A stretch of DNA of 64,000 bases from QHXW01 sp035297145 (GTDB lineage Bacteria > Acidobacteriota > Terriglobia > Bryobacterales > Bryobacteraceae), in assembly GCA_035297145.1 (NCBI GenBank), contig DATGZN010000063.1, positions 186,001 to 250,000 of the forward strand. Reading direction: 5' to 3'. Shown piece by piece: positions 16,773-24,970 of the stretch; within the stretch, counting starts at the first letter, position 1, and every line of letters begins with the position of its first letter. The position numbers and the translations under genes were made by a program. Under the pieces are notes generated by a model. It was not told the DNA's origin. It did no database searches and was given only the letters and a program-made list of their open reading frames with translations.

Positions 16773-19079
16773 GTGCCATCTTCCTTTCGAATTCTGATTT
16801 TGTCATTGGCCCTCGGGGCCTGTCTCCACGGGCAGAGCACCGCGTCCGGTAAGAGACGGTTCACCAATCTGTGCGTGGCGTGCCACGGCGCCGATGGAAC
16901 AGGCGGCGAGCGCGGGCCGGCGCTGGTGGGGCGCGAGGAATCGCGTGTGCACTCGGTTGAGGACATCCGCAACGCCATCCGCAACGGGTTTCCTTCGGCG
17001 GGAATGCCGCCGTTCCATCTTCAGCCCAATCAACTCGAGGACCTGGTGGCGTACGTGCATGTCCTACGATCTCCAGCCGCCGACAGTCCGGCGCCCGGCG
17101 ATGCTGCCGAAGGCGAGCACTTCTTTTTCGGCAAGGGCGATTGCGCAGCATGCCATACGGTGCGTGGCCGCGGCGCTTGGATCGGGCCCGATCTTTCCGA
17201 CCTGGGCCGGCGGCGCAGTCTCTCCGAGATCGAAAGCGCACTCAAAGAACCGGGTCGGCGCATGACACCCGGATTTGCGGTTGTCACCGCGCACCTGCGC
17301 AATGGGGAGTCTATCCGGGGGCTGCTAAAGAACGAGAGCACGTTCGATGTCCAACTGATCGGGCTCGACGGCCGCGTGCACCTGCTGGCGCGCGATGAGC
17401 TCTCAGCCATCGATCGCACCAAGGAATCGCTGATGCCCCCCGTGGCCGCCGCTGCTCCGGAGTATCCCAACCTGCTGGCGTACTTGAGCCGGCTGTCCGG
17501 CGGCACAGTGGACACAGGCGCCAGTGTTCCACCGCCGCTACCTGGAGCAGTCTCGTTCATGCAAATCGCCAATCCGAAGCCAGGCGACTGGCCCACTTAT
17601 CACGGCGTACTCACGGGCAACCGCCACAGCCCGCTCGACCAGATCAACGGTTCCAATATCACTAGTCTTGCCGCGCGCTGGAGCTTCATGATCGGCGGCT
17701 CGCGCAAGTTGGAAGTGACTCCCATCGTCATCGACGGCGTCATGTATGTCACGGCGGTCAACGAAGCGCACGCGCTCGACGCACGCACCGGCCGCGAGAT
17801 CTGGCAATATTCACGGCCACGCTCGAAAGGGTTGTCGGGCGACGCCGCCGGAGGAATCAACCGTGGAGTGGCGATCCTCGGCGATCGCGTCTTCATGGTC
17901 ACCGACAACGCGCACCTGCTCGCGTTGCATCGGCTGACGGGCAGTCTGCTGTGGGATGTGGAAATGGCAGACTCACGCCAGAACTATGGCGCCACTTCCG
18001 CGCCGTTGATCGTTAATGATCTGGTGATCTCCGGCACGTCCGGTGGAGACGAAGGCATCCGCGGCTTTGTCGCGGCATATAAAGCATCCACGGGCGAGCG
18101 GGTCTGGCGGTTTTGGGTCGTTCCCGCCGCCGGCGAGCCGCTATCCGAAACCTGGAAGGGGAAAGCCATCGAGCACCCCTGCGGCGCCGCGTGGCTCACC
18201 GGCACATACGACAGCGAAACCAAGCTGTTGTTCTGGGCCACGGGGAATCCGTGCCCGGATTACAACGGCGATGAGCGCATCGGCGATAATCTCTATTCCG
18301 ATTCCGTGCTGGCGCTCGAACCCGAGACTGGCAAACTGCGCTGGTATTTCCAGTACACGCCGCACGACCTTCACGATTGGGACTCCACGCAAACCGCCAT
18401 GCTCGTGGACGCCGAGTTTCAAGGCAAGTCGCGCAAACTGCTGCTGCACGCCAATCGCAACGGCTATCTCTACGTTCTCGATCGCACCAGCGGCCAGTTT
18501 TTGCGAGCGACTCCGTTTGTGCAGAAGCTGACCTGGGCGAAAGGCATCGATGCCAGCGGACGTCCCATCCCCAACCCCGCCGCGGTTCCTACGCCGCAAG
18601 GAACCAGAGCCTGCCCCGCGGTCGACGGCGCGACCAACTGGTTTTCGAACGCCTACAACCCGTCAACCGGCCTCTTTTATCTGATGGCGCTCGAAAAGTG
18701 CAACGTGTACACGAAAGCGGAAGCCGTTTGGACGGCGGGCGAGTCGTATTACGGCGGCGATACGCGCAACACCCCCGACGATCCGGGTCAGAAATTCCTG
18801 CGCGCGATCGACTTAGAGACGGGCAAAATCGCATGGGAAGTCGCGCAGACGGGTGAGGCGAATTCCTGGGGCGGAGTGCTCTCAACCGCGGGCGGCGTGG
18901 TATTTTTCTGCGAGGATAGCGGTGCGTTCGCGGCCGTGGATGCCAAAACCGGAAAACTGCTTTGGCATTTCGAGACCAGCGAATTGTGGAAAGCCTCGCC
19001 TATGACGTACCTGGCCGGTGGAAAGCAGTTTGTTGCCGTCGCGGCCGGGTCGCACGTGGTGGCGTTCGCGCTACCGTGA
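16773..19079 (+). CDS. Cytochrome c-PQQ-dependent dehydrogenase
   Basis: A 768-residue exported quinoprotein. The N-terminal part has two c-type haem sites, Cys34-Val-Ala-Cys-His38 and Cys124-Ala-Ala-Cys-His128, followed from about residue 250 by an eight-bladed PQQ beta-propeller (WPTYHGVLTGNRHSPLDQINGSN opening, repeated W-motifs such as ALDARTGREIWQY and LDLETGKIAWE-like blades, closing GSHVVAFALP). Such enzymes oxidise alcohols or sugars in the periplasm and pass electrons to the haems. GTG 16773 is chosen because it begins a signal sequence (RILILSLALGAC, possible lipobox) and avoids overlapping the CBM9 gene; an upstream frame begins at 16728. The haem-first order is the reverse of classical type II alcohol dehydrogenases. 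Confidence 0.9.
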   Translation: MPSSFRILILSLALGACLHGQSTASGKRRFTNLCVACHGADGTGGERGPALVGREESRVHSVEDIRNAIRNGFPSAGMPPFHLQPNQLEDLVAYVHVLRSPAADSPAPGDAAEGEHFFFGKGDCAACHTVRGRGAWIGPDLSDLGRRRSLSEIESALKEPGRRMTPGFAVVTAHLRNGESIRGLLKNESTFDVQLIGLDGRVHLLARDELSAIDRTKESLMPPVAAAAPEYPNLLAYLSRLSGGTVDTGASVPPPLPGAVSFMQIANPKPGDWPTYHGVLTGNRHSPLDQINGSNITSLAARWSFMIGGSRKLEVTPIVIDGVMYVTAVNEAHALDARTGREIWQYSRPRSKGLSGDAAGGINRGVAILGDRVFMVTDNAHLLALHRLTGSLLWDVEMADSRQNYGATSAPLIVNDLVISGTSGGDEGIRGFVAAYKASTGERVWRFWVVPAAGEPLSETWKGKAIEHPCGAAWLTGTYDSETKLLFWATGNPCPDYNGDERIGDNLYSDSVLALEPETGKLRWYFQYTPHDLHDWDSTQTAMLVDAEFQGKSRKLLLHANRNGYLYVLDRTSGQFLRATPFVQKLTWAKGIDASGRPIPNPAAVPTPQGTRACPAVDGATNWFSNAYNPSTGLFYLMALEKCNVYTKAEAVWTAGESYYGGDTRNTPDDPGQKFLRAIDLETGKIAWEVAQTGEANSWGGVLSTAGGVVFFCEDSGAFAAVDAKTGKLLWHFETSELWKASPMTYLAGGKQFVAVAAGSHVVAFALP

Positions 19080-19478
19080 GGGCAGCAGAGCGCGCCACAC
19101 CGCAAGCCACTTGCCTTCCTGTCGAGTGAAAACGAACAGATCGTGCCCGGCCTCAGTGTAGCTCTGGCCGTTCAGCTCATAGGTCATGTTCCACGAATAT
19201 GTCGCAACCGCGGTGTCGCCTGTAACGTGGATCTGCGGCTCCGCCAGCGTGCACTTCTGAATCTTTGCCAGTTGCAGAAAATCCTGATAGCTTTTGGCGC
19301 ACGCGGCTTTGCCGCCGGCTAGCTCCTGGAACTCCGGCCCCCGCATGGCGATTTCGTCATGAAAGCATTCTTCGAGCTTCCGCGGAATCTCGTCGGCCGG
19401 CCCGTGGAGCCAGGCATCGTTGATCCGTTGCAACAGAAGCCGGACTTGCTCATGATCTGAACTGGTTGCAGGTGTCAT
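19071..19478 (-). CDS. SnoaL-like / NTF2-fold protein
   Basis: A 135-residue protein of the NTF2-like (SnoaL/DUF4440) superfamily: an opening helix (VRLLLQRINDAWLHG), the LEECFHDEIAMRGP turn, and closing strands TYSWNMTYELNGQSYTEAGHDLFVFTRQEGKWLAVWRAL typical of the cone-shaped fold. The function is unknown. ATG 19478 is preferred; an open frame extends to 19586. The gene is convergent with the PQQ gene and overlaps its stop by nine bases. Confidence 0.78.
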   Translation of the reverse strand: MTPATSSDHEQVRLLLQRINDAWLHGPADEIPRKLEECFHDEIAMRGPEFQELAGGKAACAKSYQDFLQLAKIQKCTLAEPQIHVTGDTAVATYSWNMTYELNGQSYTEAGHDLFVFTRQEGKWLAVWRALLPSR

Positions 19479-19613
19479 GATGGCCCAATCGTAACCCATT
19501 TCCCGACGCCGGGCGAGATACCCGTCTAGCTTGACAAACCTTCGCCCCGGAGCCAACCATAGGCCTATTGCACCCTTCGCGGGCACGAGTCATCTAAAGA
19601 ACCTCAGGGTTAA

Positions 19614-20276
19614 ATGTTTCGGGCCATTCGAGAGCAGGTGGACACCATCTTCCGGGAAGATCCGGCGGCCAAGAGTGTTGTCGAAATCCTCTTGTGTTAC
19701 CCCGGATTTCACGCCATTCTGCTGCACCGGCTGGCGCATAAGCTCTACACCGCGCGACTGCCGCTGGTTCCACGCGTGATCTCGCAGATCTCCCGATTCT
19801 TCACCGGCATTGAAATTCATCCCGGTGCCACCATCGGCAGGCGATTCTTCATCGATCATGGTGCCGGCGTGGTGATCGGCGAGACGACGGAGATCGGCGA
19901 CGATTGCCTGATCTACCAAGGCGTGACGCTGGGCGGCACGGGCAATGAGAAAGGAAAGCGCCACCCGACGCTCGGCGACCGCGTGGTGGTGGGGACGGGT
20001 GCGAAAGTGCTTGGCGGGATCCGAATCGGGGATGACGTCAAGATCGGCGCCGGCTCAGTCGTGGTACATCCAGTACCCGATGGCGCAACCGTCGTCGGCA
20101 TCCCTGGGCGCGTAGTGCGGACACGCCGTGAAGCCGGCGGCCTGCTGGAGCACGGCAACCTGCCCGATCCCGAAGGCCAGGAAATCGAAGAGCTGAAGCG
20201 CCGCGTTGCCGAGCTCGAATCCCAGCTTCGCCTCCTCGCGGAACGGCTGGAGCTCGAAGCCACTCGCAAGCCGTGA
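19614..20276 (+). CDS. cysE: Serine O-acetyltransferase
   Basis: A 220-residue CysE: helical N-terminal region followed by a left-handed beta-helix of hexapeptide repeats with HPGATIGRRFFIDHGAGVVIGETTEIGDD and YQGVTLGGTGNEKGKRHPTLGD, the serine and acetyl-CoA site. It makes O-acetylserine for cysteine synthesis. The C-terminal tail is longer than usual and helical. ATG 19614 has a moderate upstream site (CTCAGGG). The next gene starts four bases before its stop. No cysK is in the window. Confidence 0.94.
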   Translation: MFRAIREQVDTIFREDPAAKSVVEILLCYPGFHAILLHRLAHKLYTARLPLVPRVISQISRFFTGIEIHPGATIGRRFFIDHGAGVVIGETTEIGDDCLIYQGVTLGGTGNEKGKRHPTLGDRVVVGTGAKVLGGIRIGDDVKIGAGSVVVHPVPDGATVVGIPGRVVRTRREAGGLLEHGNLPDPEGQEIEELKRRVAELESQLRLLAERLELEATRKP

Positions 20277-20887
20277 AACTGATCCTCTGGCTGATGGCCG
20301 CCGCGGCGTCGCTCCCCGCCGAGGAGTTCAGTTACTGGATCGAGCCTTGTTCCACCGAGATCGCCCACGAGTCTGGTTGTGCAGCGGGCGACCCCGAGCT
20401 CGCACAGTGGGCCCTCCATGCTTGGAAGCGCGCAGCCCAGCCGGCGCTCGATTTTCCGGCCGCGGCGGAGGATCAAGCGCGGGTCCGCATTTATTGGGCG
20501 TCCCGCCGCACCCGCCTGTACGGCGAGGCGCATCCCATCATGGTGGATGGCAAGCCGGGCTCAGCCATCTACGTGAACCCCGATGTTTCTCAACTGGGCG
20601 AAGACATCTACGCCGCGGCCACTCGCGACCACCTGCTGCGCGACGCCATCGTTTATCTGACCTGCTTGCACGAAAGCGGCCACGCGCTTGGGCTTTCACA
20701 TACCGGCAAATTCGAGGACATCATGTACAGCTTCGGATACGGCGGCGACATCCCCAAGTACTTCGATCGTTATCGCCGCCTGCTCAGCGAACGCGACGAT
20801 ATTCGTACCCACTCCGGCCTCTCCGCCTACGACCGCAAGCGTCTTCTCAATCTCTTTCAACCGCGGCCCGGCGCTGCGTTACGATGA
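20273..20887 (+). CDS. Secreted matrixin-like zinc metalloprotease
   Basis: A 204-residue exported protein (signal peptide about 1-16) with the full metzincin zinc motif His133-Glu134-x-x-His137-x-x-Gly-x-x-His143 and a downstream Met151 in the Met-turn region (EDIMYS). It resembles bacterial matrixin/M10-like proteases, though the whole catalytic domain is short and there is no propeptide with a cysteine switch. Overlap of four bases with cysE suggests translational coupling, although the functional link is unclear. Confidence 0.8.
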   Translation: MKLILWLMAAAASLPAEEFSYWIEPCSTEIAHESGCAAGDPELAQWALHAWKRAAQPALDFPAAAEDQARVRIYWASRRTRLYGEAHPIMVDGKPGSAIYVNPDVSQLGEDIYAAATRDHLLRDAIVYLTCLHESGHALGLSHTGKFEDIMYSFGYGGDIPKYFDRYRRLLSERDDIRTHSGLSAYDRKRLLNLFQPRPGAALR

Positions 20888-20932
20888 AGGTTGGCCCAAC
20901 CACTCGCTCGGCTGCGGAGCAGTTTGGATTTT

Positions 20933-22123
20933 ATGCCATCGCCGGCGCCTGATCGGCCCGGCCTGCTCATCCGCGATCCTTTCCGCTATTCCGATATCAC
21001 GCTGATCGTTCCTCCAGCTCTGGTTCCTAGCCTGCAGTGTTTCGATGGAGAGCAGACAGACTTGGACCTCAAGGCGAAGTTGGTCCGGGCGACCGGCGAT
21101 CTCGCTACTACCGAGCTGGTAACGCACTTGATCGACACGCTGAGCAAAAGTGGCTTCCTGGAGAACGAAATTTTCGAGCGCATGAAAGACGAACGCCAGC
21201 GCTCGTTTGCCGCGGCTCCGAAGCGAGAGGCCCAACACGCGGGCGGCGCCTATCCCGACGAAATCGAGCCACTGCGCGCAACGCTCGGCCGCTACATGGG
21301 TGCGGCCGAGGCTGCCCAGGCGGATGGCCTCGTGGGAATTGCAGCGCCCCACGTCAGTCCTGAGGGCGGCTGGCAATCCTATCGCGCGGCTTACAACATG
21401 ATGTCGCCGGCGTATCGCGAGCGGACGTTCGTGATTCTGGGAACGTCCCACTATGGCGAGCCGGAGCGCTTCGGCCTCACACGCAAACCGTTCGTGACTC
21501 CCTTCGGCGAGACGAGCGTGGATGTTGCGCTGGTCGATTGGCTGGAGCAGCAGGCCGCGCCCGCCATCCAGATGGAAGATTATTGCCACGCCGTCGAGCA
21601 CTCCATCGAGTTCCAGGTGTTGTTCCTGCAGCACCTCTACGGCCCACAGATCCGCATCCTGCCGATCCTGTGCGGACCCTACGCCCACAGCATTTATCTG
21701 GGCGGCAAGCCGGAACAGGACGAAAATGTTCAGCGCTTCCTGGGCGCACTCGGCGAACTGGCCTCGCGTGAGGGCCGACGCCTTTTTTGGGTTCTGGGTA
21801 TCGATATGGCCCATATCGGCCGCCGCTACGGCGACGCGTTCACCGCGCGCGCCGACCAGGGCGCCATGCTGGAAGTCGCCGCGCGCGATCGCGGCCGCAT
21901 CGATCGCGTCACCTCAGGCGACGCCGAAGGCTTCTGGAATCTCGTACAGGAAAAGCGTGACGACCTGAAATGGTGCGGATCCTCGCCGCTCTACACCTTC
22001 CTCAAAGCCGTGCCGCAAGTGCGCGGTCACTTGCTCCGGTACGAACACTGGAATATCGATGAGCAGAGCGTCGTGAGCTTTGGCGGAATCGCGTTCAGTG
22101 AACGTGTGGGCGTTCCTAGCTGA
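20933..22123 (+). CDS. MEMO-family protein (AmmeMemoRadiSam protein B-like)
   Basis: A 396-residue protein whose C-terminal 270 residues match the MEMO family: GIAAPHVSPEGGW, FVILGTSHYGEPERFGLTRKPF, and DYCHAVEHSIEFQVLFLQHLYG, which carry conserved His/Glu residues of the dioxygenase-like site. The N-terminal 110 residues are an added helical region. In bacteria this protein often sits with an AMMECR1-like and a radical-SAM protein; neither is present here. ATG 20933 is chosen over 20891, which overlaps the matrixin gene's downstream spacer. The function of the family is not established. Confidence 0.85.
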   Translation: MPSPAPDRPGLLIRDPFRYSDITLIVPPALVPSLQCFDGEQTDLDLKAKLVRATGDLATTELVTHLIDTLSKSGFLENEIFERMKDERQRSFAAAPKREAQHAGGAYPDEIEPLRATLGRYMGAAEAAQADGLVGIAAPHVSPEGGWQSYRAAYNMMSPAYRERTFVILGTSHYGEPERFGLTRKPFVTPFGETSVDVALVDWLEQQAAPAIQMEDYCHAVEHSIEFQVLFLQHLYGPQIRILPILCGPYAHSIYLGGKPEQDENVQRFLGALGELASREGRRLFWVLGIDMAHIGRRYGDAFTARADQGAMLEVAARDRGRIDRVTSGDAEGFWNLVQEKRDDLKWCGSSPLYTFLKAVPQVRGHLLRYEHWNIDEQSVVSFGGIAFSERVGVPS

Positions 22124-22207
22124 GCCGCGACCCAAAGTGAGCGGTCATTTGTAAACCCTCCCGTCCCCCAAACTCCCGCATCTCCCCCACCCCTGTAGAA
22201 TGTTTTC

Positions 22208-23497
22208 ATGAAATTTGCGGCTTTCCTTCTTCTTCTGCCGGCTGCCATGGCGCAGTCGCCTTACGATCTGCTGCTCAAGGGCGGCCACGTGATCGACGCC
22301 AAGAATCACATCAACGAAGTGCGTGACGTTGCCATTCGTGATGGCCGCGTAGCCGAGGTGGCGAGCAACATCGATCCCGCCAAGGCAGCCAAAGTTGTGG
22401 ACGTTTCGGGACTCTACGTCACTCCGGGTCTCGTCGACATTCACGTCCACGTCTACGCGGGCACCGGGAAGCGCAATGCTTACTGCGGCGACAACAGCGT
22501 ATATCCGGATGGATTCACGTTCCGCGTGGGCGTGACTACGGTGGCTGACGCGGGCAGCTCGGGCTGGCGCAGTTTCCCGGATTTCAAAGACCGCGTGATA
22601 GACCGGTCGCAAACGCGCGTGCTGGCGTTTCTCAACATCGTGGGCACTGGGATGTGCGGAGGGAAGATCGAGCAGAACCTTGAGGACATGGATGCCAAGG
22701 CGACCGCCGATCAGGCGAAGCGCTATCCCGGCCTCGTGATCGGCGTGAAAACAGCGCATTACACCGGCCCTGAGTGGACGCCGGTCGAGCGCGCCGTCGA
22801 AGCCGGGACGATGGCGAATATCCCTGTGATGGTGGATTTCGGCGATTTCCGCCCGGAGCGCCCCTATCAGGAGCTTGTGACCCAGAAGCTGCGGCCCGGC
22901 GACATCTCGACGCACATGTACCTCGGCGCGGTGCCGATGATCGACGACAATGGAAAGGTGCTGCCGTACCTGTTTGAAGCCCGCAAACGCGGCGTGATTT
23001 TCGATGTCGGCCACGGCGGAGGCAGCTTCCTGTTCCGTCAGGCCGTACCCGCAATCCATCAAGGCTGGATACCCGATTCCATTTCCACCGACCTGCACAA
23101 CACCAGCATGAACGCGGGTATGAAAGACATGCTGAACGTGATGTCCAAGTTCTTGAACATCGGCATGACGCTCGACGACGTAGTCGCGCGCTCCACCTGG
23201 AACCCGGCAAGGGAAATCAAGCATGAAGATCTGGGAAATCTTTCCGTGGGCGCGCCGGCCGACGTTGCCGTCCTGCGCCTGGAGCACGGCGATTTCGGCT
23301 TCGTCGACGTCAACGGCGCCCGTCTGCGGGGAAATCAGAAGCTCGCATGCGAGCTGACCGTGCGCGATGGCAGGGTGGTCTACGATCTCAACGGCATTAC
23401 CCGCGAGGATTGGGACAAGCTTGGCCCACGCTACACCGCACAAGGCGATCCCAAGTGGGACGGAACCATCGGCCATACCGTGCGCGCGCGAAAGTAG
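22208..23497 (+). CDS. Secreted amidohydrolase/deacetylase family metallohydrolase
   Basis: A 429-residue exported metal-dependent hydrolase (signal peptide about 1-16). It has the amidohydrolase composite barrel: LLLKGGHVIDAKNHINEVRDVAIRDG, GLYVTPGLVDIHVHVYAG with the HxH metal pair, GVKTAHYTGP with the likely bridging Lys, STHMYL (His), and the C-terminal strand GNLSVGAPADVAVL. Similar enzymes are annotated as dihydroorotase-like or N-acyl-amino-acid deacetylases; the substrate is unknown. It precedes the selenoprotein-like gene by 49 bases in the same direction. Confidence 0.88.
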   Translation: MKFAAFLLLLPAAMAQSPYDLLLKGGHVIDAKNHINEVRDVAIRDGRVAEVASNIDPAKAAKVVDVSGLYVTPGLVDIHVHVYAGTGKRNAYCGDNSVYPDGFTFRVGVTTVADAGSSGWRSFPDFKDRVIDRSQTRVLAFLNIVGTGMCGGKIEQNLEDMDAKATADQAKRYPGLVIGVKTAHYTGPEWTPVERAVEAGTMANIPVMVDFGDFRPERPYQELVTQKLRPGDISTHMYLGAVPMIDDNGKVLPYLFEARKRGVIFDVGHGGGSFLFRQAVPAIHQGWIPDSISTDLHNTSMNAGMKDMLNVMSKFLNIGMTLDDVVARSTWNPAREIKHEDLGNLSVGAPADVAVLRLEHGDFGFVDVNGARLRGNQKLACELTVRDGRVVYDLNGITREDWDKLGPRYTAQGDPKWDGTIGHTVRARK

Positions 23498-23546
23498 GTT
23501 ACCGTTAGACTCTTGGCGGCGCTCCGCGTCCGTGATAAACCACAGT

Positions 23547-24275
23547 ATGGCCGCTAAACCGATTCGCATCGGCATCCTGGGCGATTTCAATCCGGAATAC
23601 CACTCGCATCACGCAACGAATGAGTCGCTCCAGCACGCAGCGCGGGTGGTCGGACGGCAAGTGGAATCGGAATGGGTGCCGACGCCGTCACTGCTTGATG
23701 CGGGCATCGAGAAAATGCTCGCTGGGTTCGATGCTCTCTGGATCTCGCCCGGCAGCCCGTATAAGAGCATGGCAGGCATGCTGGCCGGCATCCAGCGCGC
23801 CCGGCTGGGAAATTGGCCGTTGATCGCTACTTGAGGCGGGTTCCAACATACTCTGTTAGAGTATGCCCGCGATGTTTTGGGAATCGCCGACGCGGATTCG
23901 GCGGAGCACCAGACCGATTCTGAAAACTTCATCATTCATCCTGTGTCGTGCCCCGCTCCCAACCGGCTCGCTGGCGGCCCGAAGCTGTCCGGTGCGTGCC
24001 GCCTGCGGGTCGAGGCTGGCAGCAGGCTCGCGGACATCTATCAGAGTCTCGAAGCCGAAGAGGAGTATTTCTGCAACTACGAAGTGAATCGGCGATACCT
24101 GCCGGACTTCGCGAACGCCGGACTCAAGCTGACCGCATTCGATGCCGACGGCGAACTCCGCGCCGTCGAGCTCCCCGGCAACCGCTTCTTCATCGCTACC
24201 CTCTTCCAGCCGCAATTATCTTCGACCGAATATCGCCCTCATCCTTTAATCGTGGCCTATCTGAGAGCTTGCTGA
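23547..24275 (+). CDS. CTP synthase C-terminal region-related selenoprotein (in-frame UGA as Sec96)
   Basis: The frame from ATG 23547 to 24275 encodes 242 residues of a class I glutamine-amidotransferase-like protein with one in-frame TGA at 23832-23834. The TGA sits exactly where the nucleophile cysteine belongs: PLIAT-U-GGFQHTLLEYARDVLG. Twelve bases after it, 23847-23865 can form a 7-pair hairpin (CATACTC/GAGTATG, loop TGTTA with G second), as expected for a bacterial SECIS. The family is known to occur with either Cys or Sec. The frame continues with good family sequence (NYEVNRRYLPDFANAGL). Downstream the usual His/Glu 'HPE' site reads FQPQ, so classical glutaminase chemistry is doubtful. 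No sel genes are in the window. Confidence 0.9.
23847..23865 (+). promoter_or_regulatory. SECIS-like hairpin after the in-frame UGA
   Basis: CATACTC (23847-23853), loop TGTTA (23854-23858) and GAGTATG (23859-23865) form a perfect 7-base-pair stem within the coding region, starting 12 bases after the TGA. The first two loop bases include a G (23855), about 20 bases from the TGA, matching the general description of bacterial SECIS elements. Confidence 0.75.
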
Positions 24276-24341
24276 CGTCGCACCTAATATTCGGTAGTTG
24301 GGTCTTAGCGGGGATACGCTGCTCATTCCCGAACGACCCCG

Positions 24342-24530
24342 CTACTGCTCCTGATTAATTTCGAACCGCACCATGCACTTGGAACATTCGTACGTGTGCG
24401 TGTGTGGCGAGACGGTTCCGTCGCGGCGTCTGCTTCTAGACCTCATCTCGTTCCTGGGAACATTACGCAGATCGCCCTTACAGATCGGGCAGAACTTCAC
24501 GTCCGGCTGTGGACCTGGAATATTTGCCAT
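24342..24530 (-). CDS. Small zinc-ribbon protein
   Basis: A 62-residue protein with two Cys pairs, FCPICKGDLR and ECSKCMVRF, that would coordinate one zinc ion. Nothing beyond the ribbon can be assigned. It starts two bases after the stop of the 77-residue gene, so it is the last member of a four-gene minus-strand operon headed by the alpha/beta hydrolase. Confidence 0.6.
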   Translation of the reverse strand: MANIPGPQPDVKFCPICKGDLRNVPRNEMRSRSRRRDGTVSPHTHTYECSKCMVRFEINQEQ

Positions 24531-24532
24531 TT

Positions 24533-24766
24533 CTAACTTCCTTTTCCCAAGCCCGGGAGGCCGCCCTGCGCCACGGTACGAAGCCTCTGGCGCTCCAAGT
24601 TTTCGGCTTGTTTACGATTGCGTTCCGCTTGCAACTGTTGCGATCTTGATCTCCCTGCCGGTCGACATCCCGGACACTTCCGGCTTAGATGAAATTCAAG
24701 TTTCTCCGATCTCATCATTGCGCCACATTGAGGACAACGGCACCAAGGCTTTACGGCAGGACGCAT
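24533..24766 (-). CDS. Small cysteine-rich zinc-finger protein
   Basis: A 77-residue basic protein with CRCPQCGAMM and SRKCPGCR, which together with a His (EFHLSRKC) could bind zinc. The C-terminal half is a charged helix (RNRKQAENLERQRLR). It lies between two other small genes with gaps of 2 and 6 bases, which supports that it is real. Function unknown. Confidence 0.55.
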   Translation of the reverse strand: MRPAVKPWCRCPQCGAMMRSEKLEFHLSRKCPGCRPAGRSRSQQLQAERNRKQAENLERQRLRTVAQGGLPGLGKGS

Positions 24767-24772
24767 TCGCGA

Positions 24773-24970
24773 CTACTCTATCCCAACAGTTTTGACCACC
24801 ACAATGCCAAATTCTACACCCAATAGCAGAAGCACGTACGGCGACTCCGTAACCCTAAAACTCGCTGCGAAATCAACGATTTCGTCCGATCGAGGACCGA
24901 CGACCCTCTGTTGCGGCGACCGCTTTGGAGGCTGCGCTGGTGACGTATTCATTTGCTGGCTAGTTGTCAT
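24773..24970 (-). CDS. Small protein with a C-terminal membrane segment
   Basis: A 65-residue protein: a polar, proline-rich N-terminal half and a hydrophobic segment (about residues 43-60, SPYVLLLLGVEFGIVVVK). Its ATG overlaps the stop of the alpha/beta hydrolase by four bases (ATGA), which is the main argument that it is translated. No family recognised. Confidence 0.5.
   Translation of the reverse strand: MTTSQQMNTSPAQPPKRSPQQRVVGPRSDEIVDFAASFRVTESPYVLLLLGVEFGIVVVKTVGIE

Noticed and set aside
22145..23590. 481-residue minus-strand open frame
   Set aside because: It is the antisense shadow of the metallohydrolase gene; composition is His/Arg/Ala-rich with no motif.
23367..23834. Open frame running from inside the metallohydrolase gene to the TGA
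   Set aside because: The frame before ATG 23547 overlaps the preceding gene and has no family similarity; only the part from 23547 belongs to the selenoprotein-like gene.
23832..23834. TGA as an ordinary nonsense mutation
   Set aside because: It coincides exactly with the nucleophile position, is followed by a SECIS-like hairpin and by conserved sequence in the same frame, so Sec is the better reading, though not proven.
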